64,000 nt of DNA, taken from assembly GCF_003970925.1 (NCBI RefSeq), contig NZ_RWJF01000001.1, positions 2,412,501 to 2,476,500 on the forward strand, in the 5' to 3' direction. Each line of letters opens with the position of its first letter. Position 1 is the first letter of the stretch. This DNA is from Sphingomonas ginkgonis. Its GTDB lineage: Bacteria; Pseudomonadota; Alphaproteobacteria; Sphingomonadales; Sphingomonadaceae. Under the pieces are notes generated by a model, which saw only the letters and a list, made by a program, of their open reading frames with translations, was not told the DNA's origin and did no database searches. Both the position numbers and the translations under genes were made by a program. Positions 36,512 through 45,569 of the stretch are shown piece after piece.

Positions 36512-37237
36512 TCAGGCCGGCGGCGCCTCTGGACTATCGAAATAGTCGCGCAGCGCCATTGCTGCGCTGACCCGGTTGTGCACGCCGAGCACCCGGAAGG
36601 CGGCGTTGACGTGAACCTTCACCGTGCCCTCGGCGATGCCGAGCTGGCGCGCGATCTGGCGGTTGGAGCGCCCCATCGACAGCAGCCGCAGCACCTCGCG
36701 CTGGCGGCTGGTTAGTTCGTGGTCGAGGAACGACAATTGGGTGGCTCGCGGCGCCGGCTCGGCGGCGGGCGGGGGCGCGAGCGACACGAAGGCGGCGCCG
36801 GTGATGAAGCGCTGGAGGCTCTCGAAGAGGACTGTCTCGTGCTCCTGCTTGGGGATCAAGGCGGCAACGCCGCTGCTCGCCAGCTGCTCGAGCTCGCCTC
36901 CCTCGATCGCGCTGAACAGGACCGCGATACGCAGGCCATGGAAATGCGCGGCGAGGTAGCGCAGCCCGACATCGCGGCTCATTCCCGGCAGGTCGAGATC
37001 GATCAGCGCGAGGCGGGTCCCGGGTCGTTCCCGCAGCATAGCCAGGAGCGCTTCGAACTCGTCCGCTTCCGACCGATCGGGCGGGGAAAGCGAACAAGCA
37101 TGCAGACGCTCCACCAGCCCGCGAAGGAACCCCCTTGCGAGTGGGTCCTCGTGCGCGATGATGAGCTGCTCCGGAGCCAAGCCCGACCCTTTCGTGCCTG
37201 GGCAGCCAACGCCCGCCGCCCGTCGCCGAGACGCCAT
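36512..37237 (-). CDS. LuxR-type response regulator 2
   Basis: Protein of up to 241 aa: receiver-like domain (EQLIIAHEDPLARGFLRGL; acceptor Asp probably in ALIDLDLPGM; Lys in ALIPKQE) and a LuxR helix-turn-helix (LTSRQREVLRLLSMGRSNRQ, IARQLGIAEGTVKVHVNAAF). The acidic pocket is HED, nearer the normal type than in the two other copies. The outer start, ATG 37237, adds a basic unstructured stretch; a TTG at 37180, preceded by CGAAAGGG like the leaders of the other two regulators, would give 222 aa and may be the true start. Divergent from regulator 3. Confidence 0.85.
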   Translation of the reverse strand: MASRRRAAGVGCPGTKGSGLAPEQLIIAHEDPLARGFLRGLVERLHACSLSPPDRSEADEFEALLAMLRERPGTRLALIDLDLPGMSRDVGLRYLAAHFHGLRIAVLFSAIEGGELEQLASSGVAALIPKQEHETVLFESLQRFITGAAFVSLAPPPAAEPAPRATQLSFLDHELTSRQREVLRLLSMGRSNRQIARQLGIAEGTVKVHVNAAFRVLGVHNRVSAAMALRDYFDSPEAPPA

Positions 37238-37281
37238 GAACGGGACGATGCGACAACAGGACTACCCGCATCGAAAGGCCT

Positions 37282-37299
37282 GTTCGGCAGTAGCCGAAC
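37282..37299. promoter_or_regulatory. 18-bp palindrome between two divergent LuxR genes
   Basis: GTTCGGC-AGTA-GCCGAAC is a perfect dyad of 7-bp arms in the 206-base gap between regulators 2 and 3. Size and symmetry suit a dimeric LuxR-type operator, although a hairpin is equally possible. A second, AT-rich inverted repeat (GTTAA-CAATA-TTAAC) lies at 37397-37411. Confidence 0.4.
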
Positions 37300-37415
37300 C
37301 CCGGCCCGAGCGCACCTATGCCTTTGTGCCTACATCTTCATAAACCGCTCTTTTCCGCCAACGAGGCGTAGACATTTTTCTGTAACCTTGGCATAAGTTA
37401 ACAATATTAACGATG

Positions 37416-37433
37416 GCGAAAGGGGGCAGCCGC
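37416..37433 (+). promoter_or_regulatory. conserved leader element ahead of LuxR regulator 3
   Basis: Identical 18-mer to 28439-28456, with the same 10-base distance to the ATG. An in-frame TAA lies just upstream (37408-37410), so the conservation is not due to a longer coding region. Confidence 0.5.
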
Positions 37434-37443
37434 TCGGCACTCT

Positions 37444-38109
37444 ATGGTCGCAAGCCAGTCGGTCGCAGTCGTCGCGGAGGGGCAGGACTTCTTCAACGCT
37501 GGCCTCGCGGCAGTATTGCAGAAGGGACTTGGGTTCCAGCAGGTCCATCGCACCTTCGACTACAGCAATATGCTTCGCTTGTTATCGCTCGACTTGCGCT
37601 TTGACCTGTTGATCATGGATCTCGCGCTGCCGGGCGCGGCGGGACTTGCTTCCATCCGCGAGCTGCGCCGGCTGCGGCCGCGGCTGCGCATCGCGGTCCT
37701 GTCCGAGCGAACGGACTCGCACGAGGCGCTGGCGGTGCTCGCGGCGGGCGCGCACGGCTTCATCCCGAAGCAGATCGGTGACTGCAGCGAACTGCTGCAG
37801 GCCCTCCGCGTCGTCGCCGACGCCGGGGTCTTCGTGCCGGATTCCCTGGTCCATCGACAGTCCCACAGCAGCGAGGAAGACGGCGGACCGGAGCCGCATG
37901 CCCTCGCCGCGCTGACCGGGCGGCAGAAGCAGGTCATCCGCCTGTTGTCGGAAGGTCATGCCAACAAGGTGATCGCCCGCCAGCTCGGCATTTCCCCGAG
38001 CACGGTCAAGGTCCACATCCACGCGGCGTTTCGCGCACTCGGCGTACACAGCCGCCTCGGCGTGATGGCGGCGCTGCGCGCGCCCGTGTCCGCGCCCACC
38101 CCGGCCTAG
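37444..38109 (+). CDS. LuxR-type response regulator 3
   Basis: Protein of 221 aa with receiver-like domain and LuxR helix-turn-helix (LTGRQKQVIRLLSEGHANKV, IARQLGISPSTVKVHIHAAF). It is the closest paralogue of regulator 1: AVVAEGQDFFNAGLAA, RIAVLSERTD and HGFIPKQIGDCSELLQALR align without gaps. The Asp in IMDLALPG is the likely phospho-acceptor, and the acidic pair is again reduced to AEGQ. It stands directly ahead of the GT4-kinase gene (27-base gap), so it may be co-transcribed with it and control the EPS cluster. Confidence 0.88.
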   Translation: MVASQSVAVVAEGQDFFNAGLAAVLQKGLGFQQVHRTFDYSNMLRLLSLDLRFDLLIMDLALPGAAGLASIRELRRLRPRLRIAVLSERTDSHEALAVLAAGAHGFIPKQIGDCSELLQALRVVADAGVFVPDSLVHRQSHSSEEDGGPEPHALAALTGRQKQVIRLLSEGHANKVIARQLGISPSTVKVHIHAAFRALGVHSRLGVMAALRAPVSAPTPA

Positions 38110-38136
38110 GCCAACAGCTCTAGAAGGGAGAGCCCG

Positions 38137-40116
38137 ATGGGCTTTCAGCGGAAACCGGAGCCTCTCCGGTGGAACGAAACGGCGCTGGGTGAAGCGCTGG
38201 TCCCATGGCCACGCGGCGAGAACCGTCCGCGCCGGATCGTCCACGTCATCACCCGGTTGCTGCTCGCCGGCGCCGAGGAAAACACGATGGCGACCTGCCT
38301 CCACCAGGCGAGGTGCGGAGATCGGGTGACGCTGATCCACGGCCCCGGAGCGGAGCCGAGCTGGGCCGAGCGCTACGGCGCCCAGATCGACTTTCTCGGC
38401 TGCGACGCGCTCGTCCATCCGATCGATCCCCTGGCCGATCTCCGTGCGACCCTGGCGCTCCACTCGATCTATCGCCGGCTCCGGCCGGACGTCGTGCACA
38501 CCCATGGCAGCAAGGCCGGGATCGTCGGCCGCCTCGCTGCCGCCAGCGCCGGCGTGCCGCTGATCGTCCACACCATCCACATCGCACCCTTCCTTGCGGT
38601 CGGACCCGTCACGCGGTGCTTCTACGTCGCGGCGGAGCGATTGTGCGCGCGCCTCAGCCATCTGCTGATCGCCGTGAGCGGCGGGATGCAGCGCGCCTAT
38701 CTGGACGCCCGCATCGGCGATGGTGTCGCGATCCCCGTCGTTCATAGCGGCATGCCGCTGGAGCGCTTTGTCGCCGCGGCGCCGCCCGGCGACTGGCATG
38801 CCCGGATCGGCGGCTGGGACGGAGCGGTCCGCCCCCGCTTCCTCCTCAAGCTCGCCTCCTTCGAGAAGCGGAAGCGGCAGGTGCCGCTGGTGCAGGCGCT
38901 CGCCGCCGGGCTGCGGGAGCGGCCCGACGTTTGCCTGCTGCTCGCCGGCGACGGACCGGAACGCGCTCGCTGCGAAGCGGAGATCCAGGCGCTTGGGCTC
39001 GCCCGTCAGGTGCGCTGCCTCGGGCATGATCCGGCGCCGTGGGAGCTGGTCGCCATGGCGGACCTGTGCGTCCACGCCGCCGAGCGCGAAGGCCTCCCGC
39101 GCTCGGCAGTGCAGGCGATCGCCGGCGGAAAGCCGCTGCTTGTTGCGCGGCTTCCCGGGATCGAGGAAATCATCGAGGACGGCGTCAACGGCCTCGTCGC
39201 CGACGCGGACGACCTCGCCGATCTCGCCACCAGGCTGTTCGCCCTGCTCGACTCTCCCGGACAGCTCGCGCGTCTCCAGGGCGGCGCGCGCCGTACCGAC
39301 GTCTCCTCCTGGCGCGAGGAGATGATGGGCGAGCGGATCGACCGCGCCTACGCCGGCGCGAAGCGGTCGCAGGACGCACCAGCCGCAACCCCCGTCACGG
39401 CCATCGAGTTCTTCGGCCTGCCCGCCGCCGGCAAGACCGCGATCGCCCGCGAACTCCGTTCCCTGCTGCGCCACGACCGCGGCTCGATCCGGTTCAGTCG
39501 CGAGCTGATGGGCGACGAACAAGGCTTTGCCCGCCGATCGCTGCGCCGCCTCGCGCAGCTGCTAGCCACATTCGCTCGCCGACCCGGCCTGGCCGCGCTC
39601 GGCACGGCATCCCTGACGAGCGGTCATGGCTCATGGCGCGACCGGCTGAAGACGCGGTGGAACTACCTGTCCGTGCTCGCGATGCAGCTGCGTCGCCATC
39701 GGCATGGCCTGCTGATCGCGGACCAGGGGATCGTCCAGTCGCTATGGACGGCCAGGGTCCAGCACGGCGGCGATGTCGCGCCGCTCGACCCGATCGCCAG
39801 GCGAGCGGGCGACTGGATCGCGCGGACATTGTTCGTCCAGGTCGACGCTCCTTCCGCGATCGCGCAGGAGCGACTCCGGCGCCGGACCCGGCACTGGTCG
39901 CGGTTCCAGGACGCCGACCGGATCGACGATCCGCAGGTCTGGGCGAGCGGAGTGGACGCAGTCGCCCGGCTGCAGCGGGAGCTCACCACCGCGCTGGCTG
40001 AGCGAGGCTTGCACGATCATTGGGTCCGCATTGGCGGTCACGGCAACGACACGCCTCGAGATCGCGCTCGCCGCCTGCGCGATCACCTGCTTCGTCTCGA
40101 ACACCCGCCGGCCTGA
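38137..40116 (+). CDS. GT4 glycosyltransferase fused to a P-loop kinase-like domain
   Basis: Protein of 659 aa. Residues about 25-400 are a GT-B, GT4-type glycosyltransferase: HVITRLLLAGAEENT, DVVHTHGSKAGIVGRLAA, LLAGDGPERARCEAEIQALG, and the donor-site region EREGLPRSAVQAIAGGKP followed by PGIEEIIEDGVNGLV. Residues about 420-655 add a P-loop NTPase with GLPAAGKTA (Lys433), IADQGIVQSLW and an arginine-rich RLRRRTRHW lid. The second half looks like a small-molecule kinase. It may glycosylate and phosphorylate a lipid-linked sugar, but this is inference. An AGAAGGGAG site precedes the ATG. Confidence 0.8.
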   Translation: MGFQRKPEPLRWNETALGEALVPWPRGENRPRRIVHVITRLLLAGAEENTMATCLHQARCGDRVTLIHGPGAEPSWAERYGAQIDFLGCDALVHPIDPLADLRATLALHSIYRRLRPDVVHTHGSKAGIVGRLAAASAGVPLIVHTIHIAPFLAVGPVTRCFYVAAERLCARLSHLLIAVSGGMQRAYLDARIGDGVAIPVVHSGMPLERFVAAAPPGDWHARIGGWDGAVRPRFLLKLASFEKRKRQVPLVQALAAGLRERPDVCLLLAGDGPERARCEAEIQALGLARQVRCLGHDPAPWELVAMADLCVHAAEREGLPRSAVQAIAGGKPLLVARLPGIEEIIEDGVNGLVADADDLADLATRLFALLDSPGQLARLQGGARRTDVSSWREEMMGERIDRAYAGAKRSQDAPAATPVTAIEFFGLPAAGKTAIARELRSLLRHDRGSIRFSRELMGDEQGFARRSLRRLAQLLATFARRPGLAALGTASLTSGHGSWRDRLKTRWNYLSVLAMQLRRHRHGLLIADQGIVQSLWTARVQHGGDVAPLDPIARRAGDWIARTLFVQVDAPSAIAQERLRRRTRHWSRFQDADRIDDPQVWASGVDAVARLQRELTTALAERGLHDHWVRIGGHGNDTPRDRARRLRDHLLRLEHPPA

Positions 40117-40134
40117 AGTTCGGTACTGTCAGGC

Positions 40135-41502
40135 TCAACGGCTCGCGCGAGGGCTCCAGTCCCGGGTCGACCGGCGCAGTCGCGCCCGCGCAGCCACCGC
40201 CCGCGGCTTCAGGGTCGAGAAATAGGCGCCGAGATACAGCATCCAGAACGGGAAGGCAGTCGTCGGCGAGAAGGAATCGCTCAGCTGGTTGCCGACCAGG
40301 TAGAAGGTCGCGCCCAGGTACATCGCAGCCGTGACGACGTCCGCCGAGCGGTCGACGACACCCTTGTGCCAGGTGCTTGCGACAAATGCAGCCGTGCGCG
40401 ACGCGACCGCCACCAGCAGCGTCAGCGCCGCGACCAGCCCGAGGATTCCCATGCCGCGGAAATAGTCGAGGCTCATGTTATGCGAATGGGAATAGCCGAG
40501 CACCTTGCTTCCCGCACCCGTCCCGAGCAGCGGATGCTTGAGCCCGAGCCGGATCGACTCCTGCCAGATCACGTCGCGCGTCTGGATGCTGCGATATTCC
40601 CACACGCCGTTCGCAAGGATGGCGCTGACCTTGCGGAAGGCGGTCGGGCTGCTGATGCTGATCAGCCAGAGCGTGACCGGCACTGCGAGCACGATCAGGC
40701 ACAGCGCGATCGTCAGCGTCACCAGCGTCTTGCCGAGGCTGCCGCTGCGGCTGGCGTGATATAGCCAGACCAGCGCCCCCGACACGAAGCCCAGTGCCAT
40801 CGCCGTCTTGGTCCCGCTGAGCAGGATGGCGGCGCCCAGGATCGCCAGCGCGCCGGTGGCGAGCAAGCGCAGCCGCGCCGTCGGCGCGGTCAGCACCAGC
40901 GCGACCGCCAGCGGCCAGATCGCCAGGACCACCACCCCGAGCTGGTTCGCGTTCTCGAAGAAGGCGGTGAGACGATACTCCCGCATCACCAGCGCTTCCC
41001 CGCTGCCGCTCTGGCTCAGCAGCAGGGCCGGCGCGAGTACCAGCACACCGGCGAGCGCCATGGCGACGATGAGCCGGCGCCGAGTGGCCGGCGCGAGATG
41101 CGAGAGAAGGATCAGCGCGCAGGGAGCGTAGATCATCGGCAGGATGACCCGGAAGGCCCTGGCGGGGGCCGGCGAAACGCTCATCGACAGGAAGGCGAGG
41201 ACGACTACGCTCACAACTGCGGCCGCCTCGATGATCAGTCCGCGGCGTCTGCCCAGCAACGGGTGGGCGAACCAGCCCCGCGGGGCCGGGCGGGTGAGCG
41301 CCCAGGCCGCGAGCAGGAGCGGCATGCAGAAGGCGAGCGAGAACTCGCCCGAGCCGAGCGGCCGAGACAGCCACAGCGGGACGAACAGCGCCGCGGTCAG
41401 CCAGCCCATGACCGGCACCTCGCCCCGGGCCGGCCGGATTCGCCGGGCGGGGGCGACTAGCGGACGCGAGAAGTCCCGCTGCAATGGCCAGACGGTCGCC
41501 AC
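40135..41502 (-). CDS. O-antigen ligase/polymerase family protein (Wzy-like)
   Basis: Polytopic inner-membrane protein of about 455 aa with some 10-12 hydrophobic helices. The large periplasmic loop region ends in the Wzy_C signature: HPLLGTGAGSKVLGYSHSHN followed by YFRGMGILGL. Such proteins join repeat units of EPS or O-antigen. GTG 41502 begins four bases behind the wzc stop, matching an operon; ATG 41409 (MGWLTAALF) has a GAGG site and is an alternative. As the only Wzy candidate in the cluster, it is the likely EPS polymerase. Confidence 0.82.
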   Translation of the reverse strand: MATVWPLQRDFSRPLVAPARRIRPARGEVPVMGWLTAALFVPLWLSRPLGSGEFSLAFCMPLLLAAWALTRPAPRGWFAHPLLGRRRGLIIEAAAVVSVVVLAFLSMSVSPAPARAFRVILPMIYAPCALILLSHLAPATRRRLIVAMALAGVLVLAPALLLSQSGSGEALVMREYRLTAFFENANQLGVVVLAIWPLAVALVLTAPTARLRLLATGALAILGAAILLSGTKTAMALGFVSGALVWLYHASRSGSLGKTLVTLTIALCLIVLAVPVTLWLISISSPTAFRKVSAILANGVWEYRSIQTRDVIWQESIRLGLKHPLLGTGAGSKVLGYSHSHNMSLDYFRGMGILGLVAALTLLVAVASRTAAFVASTWHKGVVDRSADVVTAAMYLGATFYLVGNQLSDSFSPTTAFPFWMLYLGAYFSTLKPRAVAARARLRRSTRDWSPRASR

Positions 41503-41506
41503 CGGA

Positions 41507-43756
41507 TCAGTCCGCCAGCTGCAGCTGGTCGTCCCTGCTCCGCACCGGCGCCTCGTCGAAGCCCTCCAAATCGTCGTGGCCGTAATTGTAACCGTCGGCA
41601 TAGCCGCCGTGACGGTCCTTGGCGGAATCATATTTGGTCAGGACCAGCCCGACCTGCTCGATCCCGGCGTCGGTCAGGCGCCGCAACGCAATGCGCGCAT
41701 GATCGCTCGAGGTGCGATTGGCTTCCACCACGAAGATGGTGGCGTCGGCCGTGCCGCCGAGTCGCGGCGCATCCGCGAGCCCGAGGACCGGTGGACCGTC
41801 GATGATCACCGCATCGAAGCGCTTGGCGGCCTCCCCGAGCAGCGTCGACAGCCGTCCGTTGGCCAGCAGCGCCGCCGGGTTGGCGTTCGTCCGCCCGCGG
41901 GTCAGCACCGTGAACCCGTAGCGGTCGCAGAACTGCTCCGCCTGCTCGAGCCTCGTCTCGTTCTGCAGCGACAGGAGATTGGCGAACCCGCACGCGTTCG
42001 GCAGGCCGAGCAGCCGGTGCAGCGAACCGCGCCGCATGTCGCCATCGATGACCAGCACCCGGCGGTCCGCCGCCACGAGGTGGGTCGCGAGCTTCAGCGC
42101 GGTGGTCGACTTGCCCTCGTCCGGACAGGTGCTGGTGAGCAGCAGCACGCTATGGTTCTGGGTTCGCGCGACCGGGTCAAGCGCAAGGCAGATGGCGTGG
42201 TGCGCCTCGGTGACCGCGGAGCGCGGATCGAGCAGCGCCTCGTCCAGGGTCTCGCCGCGGCGAAGCAGGGGGACGACCCCGAGCAGCGGCGCGTTCAGTT
42301 CGCGCTCCGCATCCGCCGGCCCGTGCAGCTTGTCGTCCATCCGGGCGCGGGTCAGCGCGGCGCCCAGCGCCAGGGCGACGCCCGCAAGCCCCGCCAGCGC
42401 CATGTTGAGCGCCGGCCGCGGATAGGCCGGCTCGGTCGGCAGCTGGGCTTTGTCGATGATCGAGATCGGATTGACCGTGTTGGCTGCCTGCGCGCTCATC
42501 TCGTGGTAGCGCTGCAGCAGCGTGTTGTAGAGATTGCGGTTGGTATCCGCCTCGCGCCGCAGAATGTTGTAGCGGACGCCCAATCCTTGCTCGGCGAGGG
42601 TCGCCGACTTGAGCGCATCGACGTTGCCGCGCAAGGCAGACTCCTGCCCGGCGGCGACGCGATACTGGTTGCCGATGGACTCGCGGACCCCACCGGCGAT
42701 CACCGCGATCTGCCGGTCGAGCTCGGCGATCTGCGCCTTCGCCTGCACGATCGCCGGATGATCGTCCTGGCGCCGCTGCCGCTCCTGCTGGAGCGTCGAC
42801 TCCAGCTCGGCCCGCTGGCGGCTGAGGTTCTGGATAGCGGGGTTGGCGAGCACGTCGGGCAGGCTCATCAGCGGCGTCGATACGGCCTGCTGCCAGCGCT
42901 GCTGCGCCTGCATCCGCGCCGCCTGAGCCTGCGACAGGGCCGTGTTGAGCTCGACCAAGCTCGCGGCGGTGATGGATCGGCGCTCGCCATTGCTGTTCCC
43001 GGCGATCCCCGCCGCGGTGCCGGCGTCGACGAGCCCGACGGACCGCGCATAGTCGACGAGGTTGCGCTCGGATCGCTCGAGCCGCGCCTTGGTCACCGCC
43101 AGCTGGCCCTGCAGGAAGTTGCGCGAATAGGCATAGGTGTCGAGCCGCCGCTGCAGGCTGTCGGTGATGAAGGTCTCGGCAAAGCTGTTGGCGGCCCGCG
43201 CGGCGAGGGCCGGGTCGCGGCTGTCGACCGCGATGGCGATCACCCGCGTGTCCTGCGGGGAGGAGACCGACAGGCTCTTCTGCAACGCCGCGGCCACTCG
43301 CGCCTCGCGCTCCGCGCCCGGCATCTGCTCGGCGAGACCAGCCTCGCGCAGGAACGCCTCGTCATTGTCCAGCCCGAGCCGAGCCGCGACGTTCTGCGCG
43401 GTCGAGCGGCTGGCGATGAGGTCGACTTGGGTCTTCAACATGCGGTCGTTCTCGGCCCGGCCGCCGTCTGGAACCACGTCCTCCGCCCCGGTCACGCGTG
43501 GCGACTGCGGGTCGATCTGGATGGTCGCCTGTGCCCGGTAGACCGGCTCGGCGAACCAGATGGAGGCGGCGCCGGCGGCCAGCGCGACCAGAACGATCGC
43601 CAGCATCATCCAGCGGTAGCGAACGATCGCCAGCCATGCCCCGTGGAGGTCGATCCCGCCCGCGGACGCTCCGGCCTCCTGGTCGGTCAAGAAGCGAAGG
43701 TCATCCTGCCGGAGAAGCCGGTCGCCCGGCGTGAGCGCAAGCGTCTGTCCGTGCAT
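41507..43756 (-). CDS. polysaccharide co-polymerase/tyrosine autokinase (Wzc-like)
   Basis: Inner-membrane protein of 749 aa. A Wzz domain with a first membrane helix near residues 50-70 and a long coiled-coil periplasmic part is followed by a second helix near 445-465, then a BY-kinase domain: Walker A CPDEGKSTT (Lys549), Walker A' VLVIDGDMRRG, Walker B VIIDGPPVLG. The tail has the tyrosine cluster Tyr709, 719, 723 and 725. These control chain length and export of EPS with Wza. Gene order wza-wzc-wzy on one strand is conserved. Confidence 0.94.
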   Translation of the reverse strand: MHGQTLALTPGDRLLRQDDLRFLTDQEAGASAGGIDLHGAWLAIVRYRWMMLAIVLVALAAGAASIWFAEPVYRAQATIQIDPQSPRVTGAEDVVPDGGRAENDRMLKTQVDLIASRSTAQNVAARLGLDNDEAFLREAGLAEQMPGAEREARVAAALQKSLSVSSPQDTRVIAIAVDSRDPALAARAANSFAETFITDSLQRRLDTYAYSRNFLQGQLAVTKARLERSERNLVDYARSVGLVDAGTAAGIAGNSNGERRSITAASLVELNTALSQAQAARMQAQQRWQQAVSTPLMSLPDVLANPAIQNLSRQRAELESTLQQERQRRQDDHPAIVQAKAQIAELDRQIAVIAGGVRESIGNQYRVAAGQESALRGNVDALKSATLAEQGLGVRYNILRREADTNRNLYNTLLQRYHEMSAQAANTVNPISIIDKAQLPTEPAYPRPALNMALAGLAGVALALGAALTRARMDDKLHGPADAERELNAPLLGVVPLLRRGETLDEALLDPRSAVTEAHHAICLALDPVARTQNHSVLLLTSTCPDEGKSTTALKLATHLVAADRRVLVIDGDMRRGSLHRLLGLPNACGFANLLSLQNETRLEQAEQFCDRYGFTVLTRGRTNANPAALLANGRLSTLLGEAAKRFDAVIIDGPPVLGLADAPRLGGTADATIFVVEANRTSSDHARIALRRLTDAGIEQVGLVLTKYDSAKDRHGGYADGYNYGHDDLEGFDEAPVRSRDDQLQLAD

Positions 43757-43771
43757 CGAACGCTCCTGTGA

Positions 43772-44470
43772 CTAGAGAGGGAGAGGCCGGAAGATGTTGA
43801 GGATCGGCATCGAATTGACGATGTCGCGCCAGGCGCGCCGCCCGCCGGAGTAGCCGACGATGATCATGTCGTCGGTGCGGATCTGCGGGTCGGGCGCCTG
43901 CCCGCTGCGGATCTGCCGGATGTCGAACACCGCGCCGGCGCGGCGGCCCTCGACCGTGCGGAACACCACCACGTCGTTGAGCGCGGCCAGCTGGGTCTCC
44001 CCCTTGGCCAGCGACAGGGCGCCGAGCAGGGTCGTCGGGCCTTCGATGGGATAAACGCCCGGCTGCACGACCTCGCCCTGAACCGCGACCTTCTGCGCAA
44101 CCGGCCGCGCGACGACAACGGAAACCTGCGGGTTGCGCAGGTAACGCTGGCCGTAGCGCGCGGCGATTTCGCGGGCGAGCTCGTTGGCCGTCCGGCCGCT
44201 CGCGCGGACGTCGCCGATGAGCGCCAGGTTGACGTTCCCGGCGGCGTCGACCGGCGCGACCTTGGTCGACAGGTCCGGCTCCTGGAGAATGGTGATGTCG
44301 AGCGCGTCGAGCGGGCCGATCCGATAGTCGGCAGCCGCCACCGCGCTGCTCGCGGCGGGAATGACTCCGTAGGCCATCGCGCCGCTGGGAAGCCCGCTCC
44401 CTACATTGTTGCTGGCGCAGCCCGCCAGCGCAGCAACGACGGTGAATAGCGGAAGCAGACGCCGGTCCAT
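43772..44470 (-). CDS. polysaccharide export lipoprotein (Wza/GumB-like)
   Basis: Outer-membrane lipoprotein of 232 aa with lipobox LAGC (Cys20). The export domain begins with DYRIGPLDALDITILQEPDL; SLBB-type repeats follow (VQGEVVQPGVYPIEGPTTLL). The protein is shorter than E. coli Wza, as usual for GumB types, so the outer-membrane helix may be small or missing. ATG 44470 has GAGGGG eight bases upstream; a GTG three codons upstream would be too close to it. First gene of the wza-wzc-wzy operon. Confidence 0.93.
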   Translation of the reverse strand: MDRRLLPLFTVVAALAGCASNNVGSGLPSGAMAYGVIPAASSAVAAADYRIGPLDALDITILQEPDLSTKVAPVDAAGNVNLALIGDVRASGRTANELAREIAARYGQRYLRNPQVSVVVARPVAQKVAVQGEVVQPGVYPIEGPTTLLGALSLAKGETQLAALNDVVVFRTVEGRRAGAVFDIRQIRSGQAPDPQIRTDDMIIVGYSGGRRAWRDIVNSMPILNIFRPLPL

Positions 44471-44789
44471 GGCACACACCCCTCAGCTCAAGACGGAGTT
44501 TCTGCGCGCCGGTTGCCGGACGGACAATCGTCCAGACGGTCTACACCCAGGGACTTAGCACCTGCGACCGAATTCCCATGCCGGGATGCGACGCTCATTT
44601 TTTGCGGCGCGGTTCGACCATCCGGCTTCTGGCGGTCGCAAGCATGGCGGTCACGCCCTGTGCTCCATCCGGGTGGCACCAGTCGGGTTCGAAACAGCTT
44701 CGGCGCCTCCAAGCGGAGCGATGCCGACCGGCTCTCCCTGCCGGTCGACCGCCCGTCGGCGACCCGTGGCAACGAGAGAAGGATCGGCC
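44471..44789. other. 319-base divergent control region between wza and the sugar transferase gene
   Basis: No gene is supported here. It must hold the promoters of both EPS operons. I see one inverted repeat, GGACG-GACAAT-CGTCC, at 44518-44533, about 50 bases ahead of wza, and a T-run near 44597-44603. The ribosome-binding sites GAGGGG (for wza) and AGAAGGA (for the transferase) lie at its ends. Confidence 0.4.
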
Positions 44790-45569
44790 ATGGCTACTCG
44801 CGTCGATTATCCCGTAGAGACCACTGTCCCGGCTCCAGCCCGCGACCCGGTGCGGGCGGCCGCCGATGGCGGAGCGGACGCCCTCGCCTTCTTCCGGCTC
44901 GTCGCGGAGGAGCCGCTGGTCGAAGCGCTCGACGCTCAGCCGGTCGCTGCCGTCGATCACGGCGCCAGGCTGCGGCAGCGCATGCTCGACCTGGTCATCG
45001 CCTCGGCGTGCCTGCTGCTGCTCTGGCCGGTGATGCTCGGCGTCGCCGTCCTGGTCTGGCTGACCGATCCCGGACCGATCGTCTTCCGGCACAAGCGGCT
45101 AGGCCGCAACGGCGAGGTGTTCCATTGCCTCAAATTCCGCACCATGCGACAGGACGCGGACCGGCTGCTGAACGAGCTCCTGATCGCCTCGCCCGCCCTG
45201 ATGGCGGAGTGGATTCGCGAGCGGAAACTGCGCAACGACCCCCGCATCACGCCGGTCGGCGGCTTTCTCCGCCGCTACAGCCTCGACGAACTGCCGCAGC
45301 TCATCAACGTGCTGCGCGGCGAGATGAGCATCGTCGGCCCGCGCCCGCTCTCCACTGACGAGGCCCACTACTACGGCAACGCCTACCCGCTGTTCAGCTC
45401 GATCAACCCCGGGATCACCGGCCTCTGGCAGGTCAGCGGTCGCAACGACGTCAGCTATCCTCGCCGGGTCCAGCTCGACTGCCAATATGTCCGCACGCGC
45501 TGCGTCCGCGGCGATCTCATGATCCTGCTGCGGACCGTGCCGGTAATCTTCGGCGGCACCGGATATTGA
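44790..45569 (+). CDS. undecaprenyl-phosphate sugar phosphotransferase (initiating transferase)
   Basis: Protein of 259 aa of the bacterial sugar transferase family (WcaJ/PssY C-terminal type). One membrane helix at about 67-90 (LVIASACLLLLWPVMLG), then FRHKRLGRNGEVFHCLKFRTM, DPRITPVGGFLRRYSLDELP with the catalytic Asp-Glu, and GPRP. It transfers a hexose-1-phosphate to undecaprenyl phosphate, the first step of repeat-unit assembly. The ATG has AGAAGGA at seven bases. The wzx gene overlaps its stop. Confidence 0.93.
   Translation: MATRVDYPVETTVPAPARDPVRAAADGGADALAFFRLVAEEPLVEALDAQPVAAVDHGARLRQRMLDLVIASACLLLLWPVMLGVAVLVWLTDPGPIVFRHKRLGRNGEVFHCLKFRTMRQDADRLLNELLIASPALMAEWIRERKLRNDPRITPVGGFLRRYSLDELPQLINVLRGEMSIVGPRPLSTDEAHYYGNAYPLFSSINPGITGLWQVSGRNDVSYPRRVQLDCQYVRTRCVRGDLMILLRTVPVIFGGTGY

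Noticed and set aside
41144..43771. Open frame of 875 codons on the plus strand
   Set aside because: Antisense to wzc and wzy; no domain visible.
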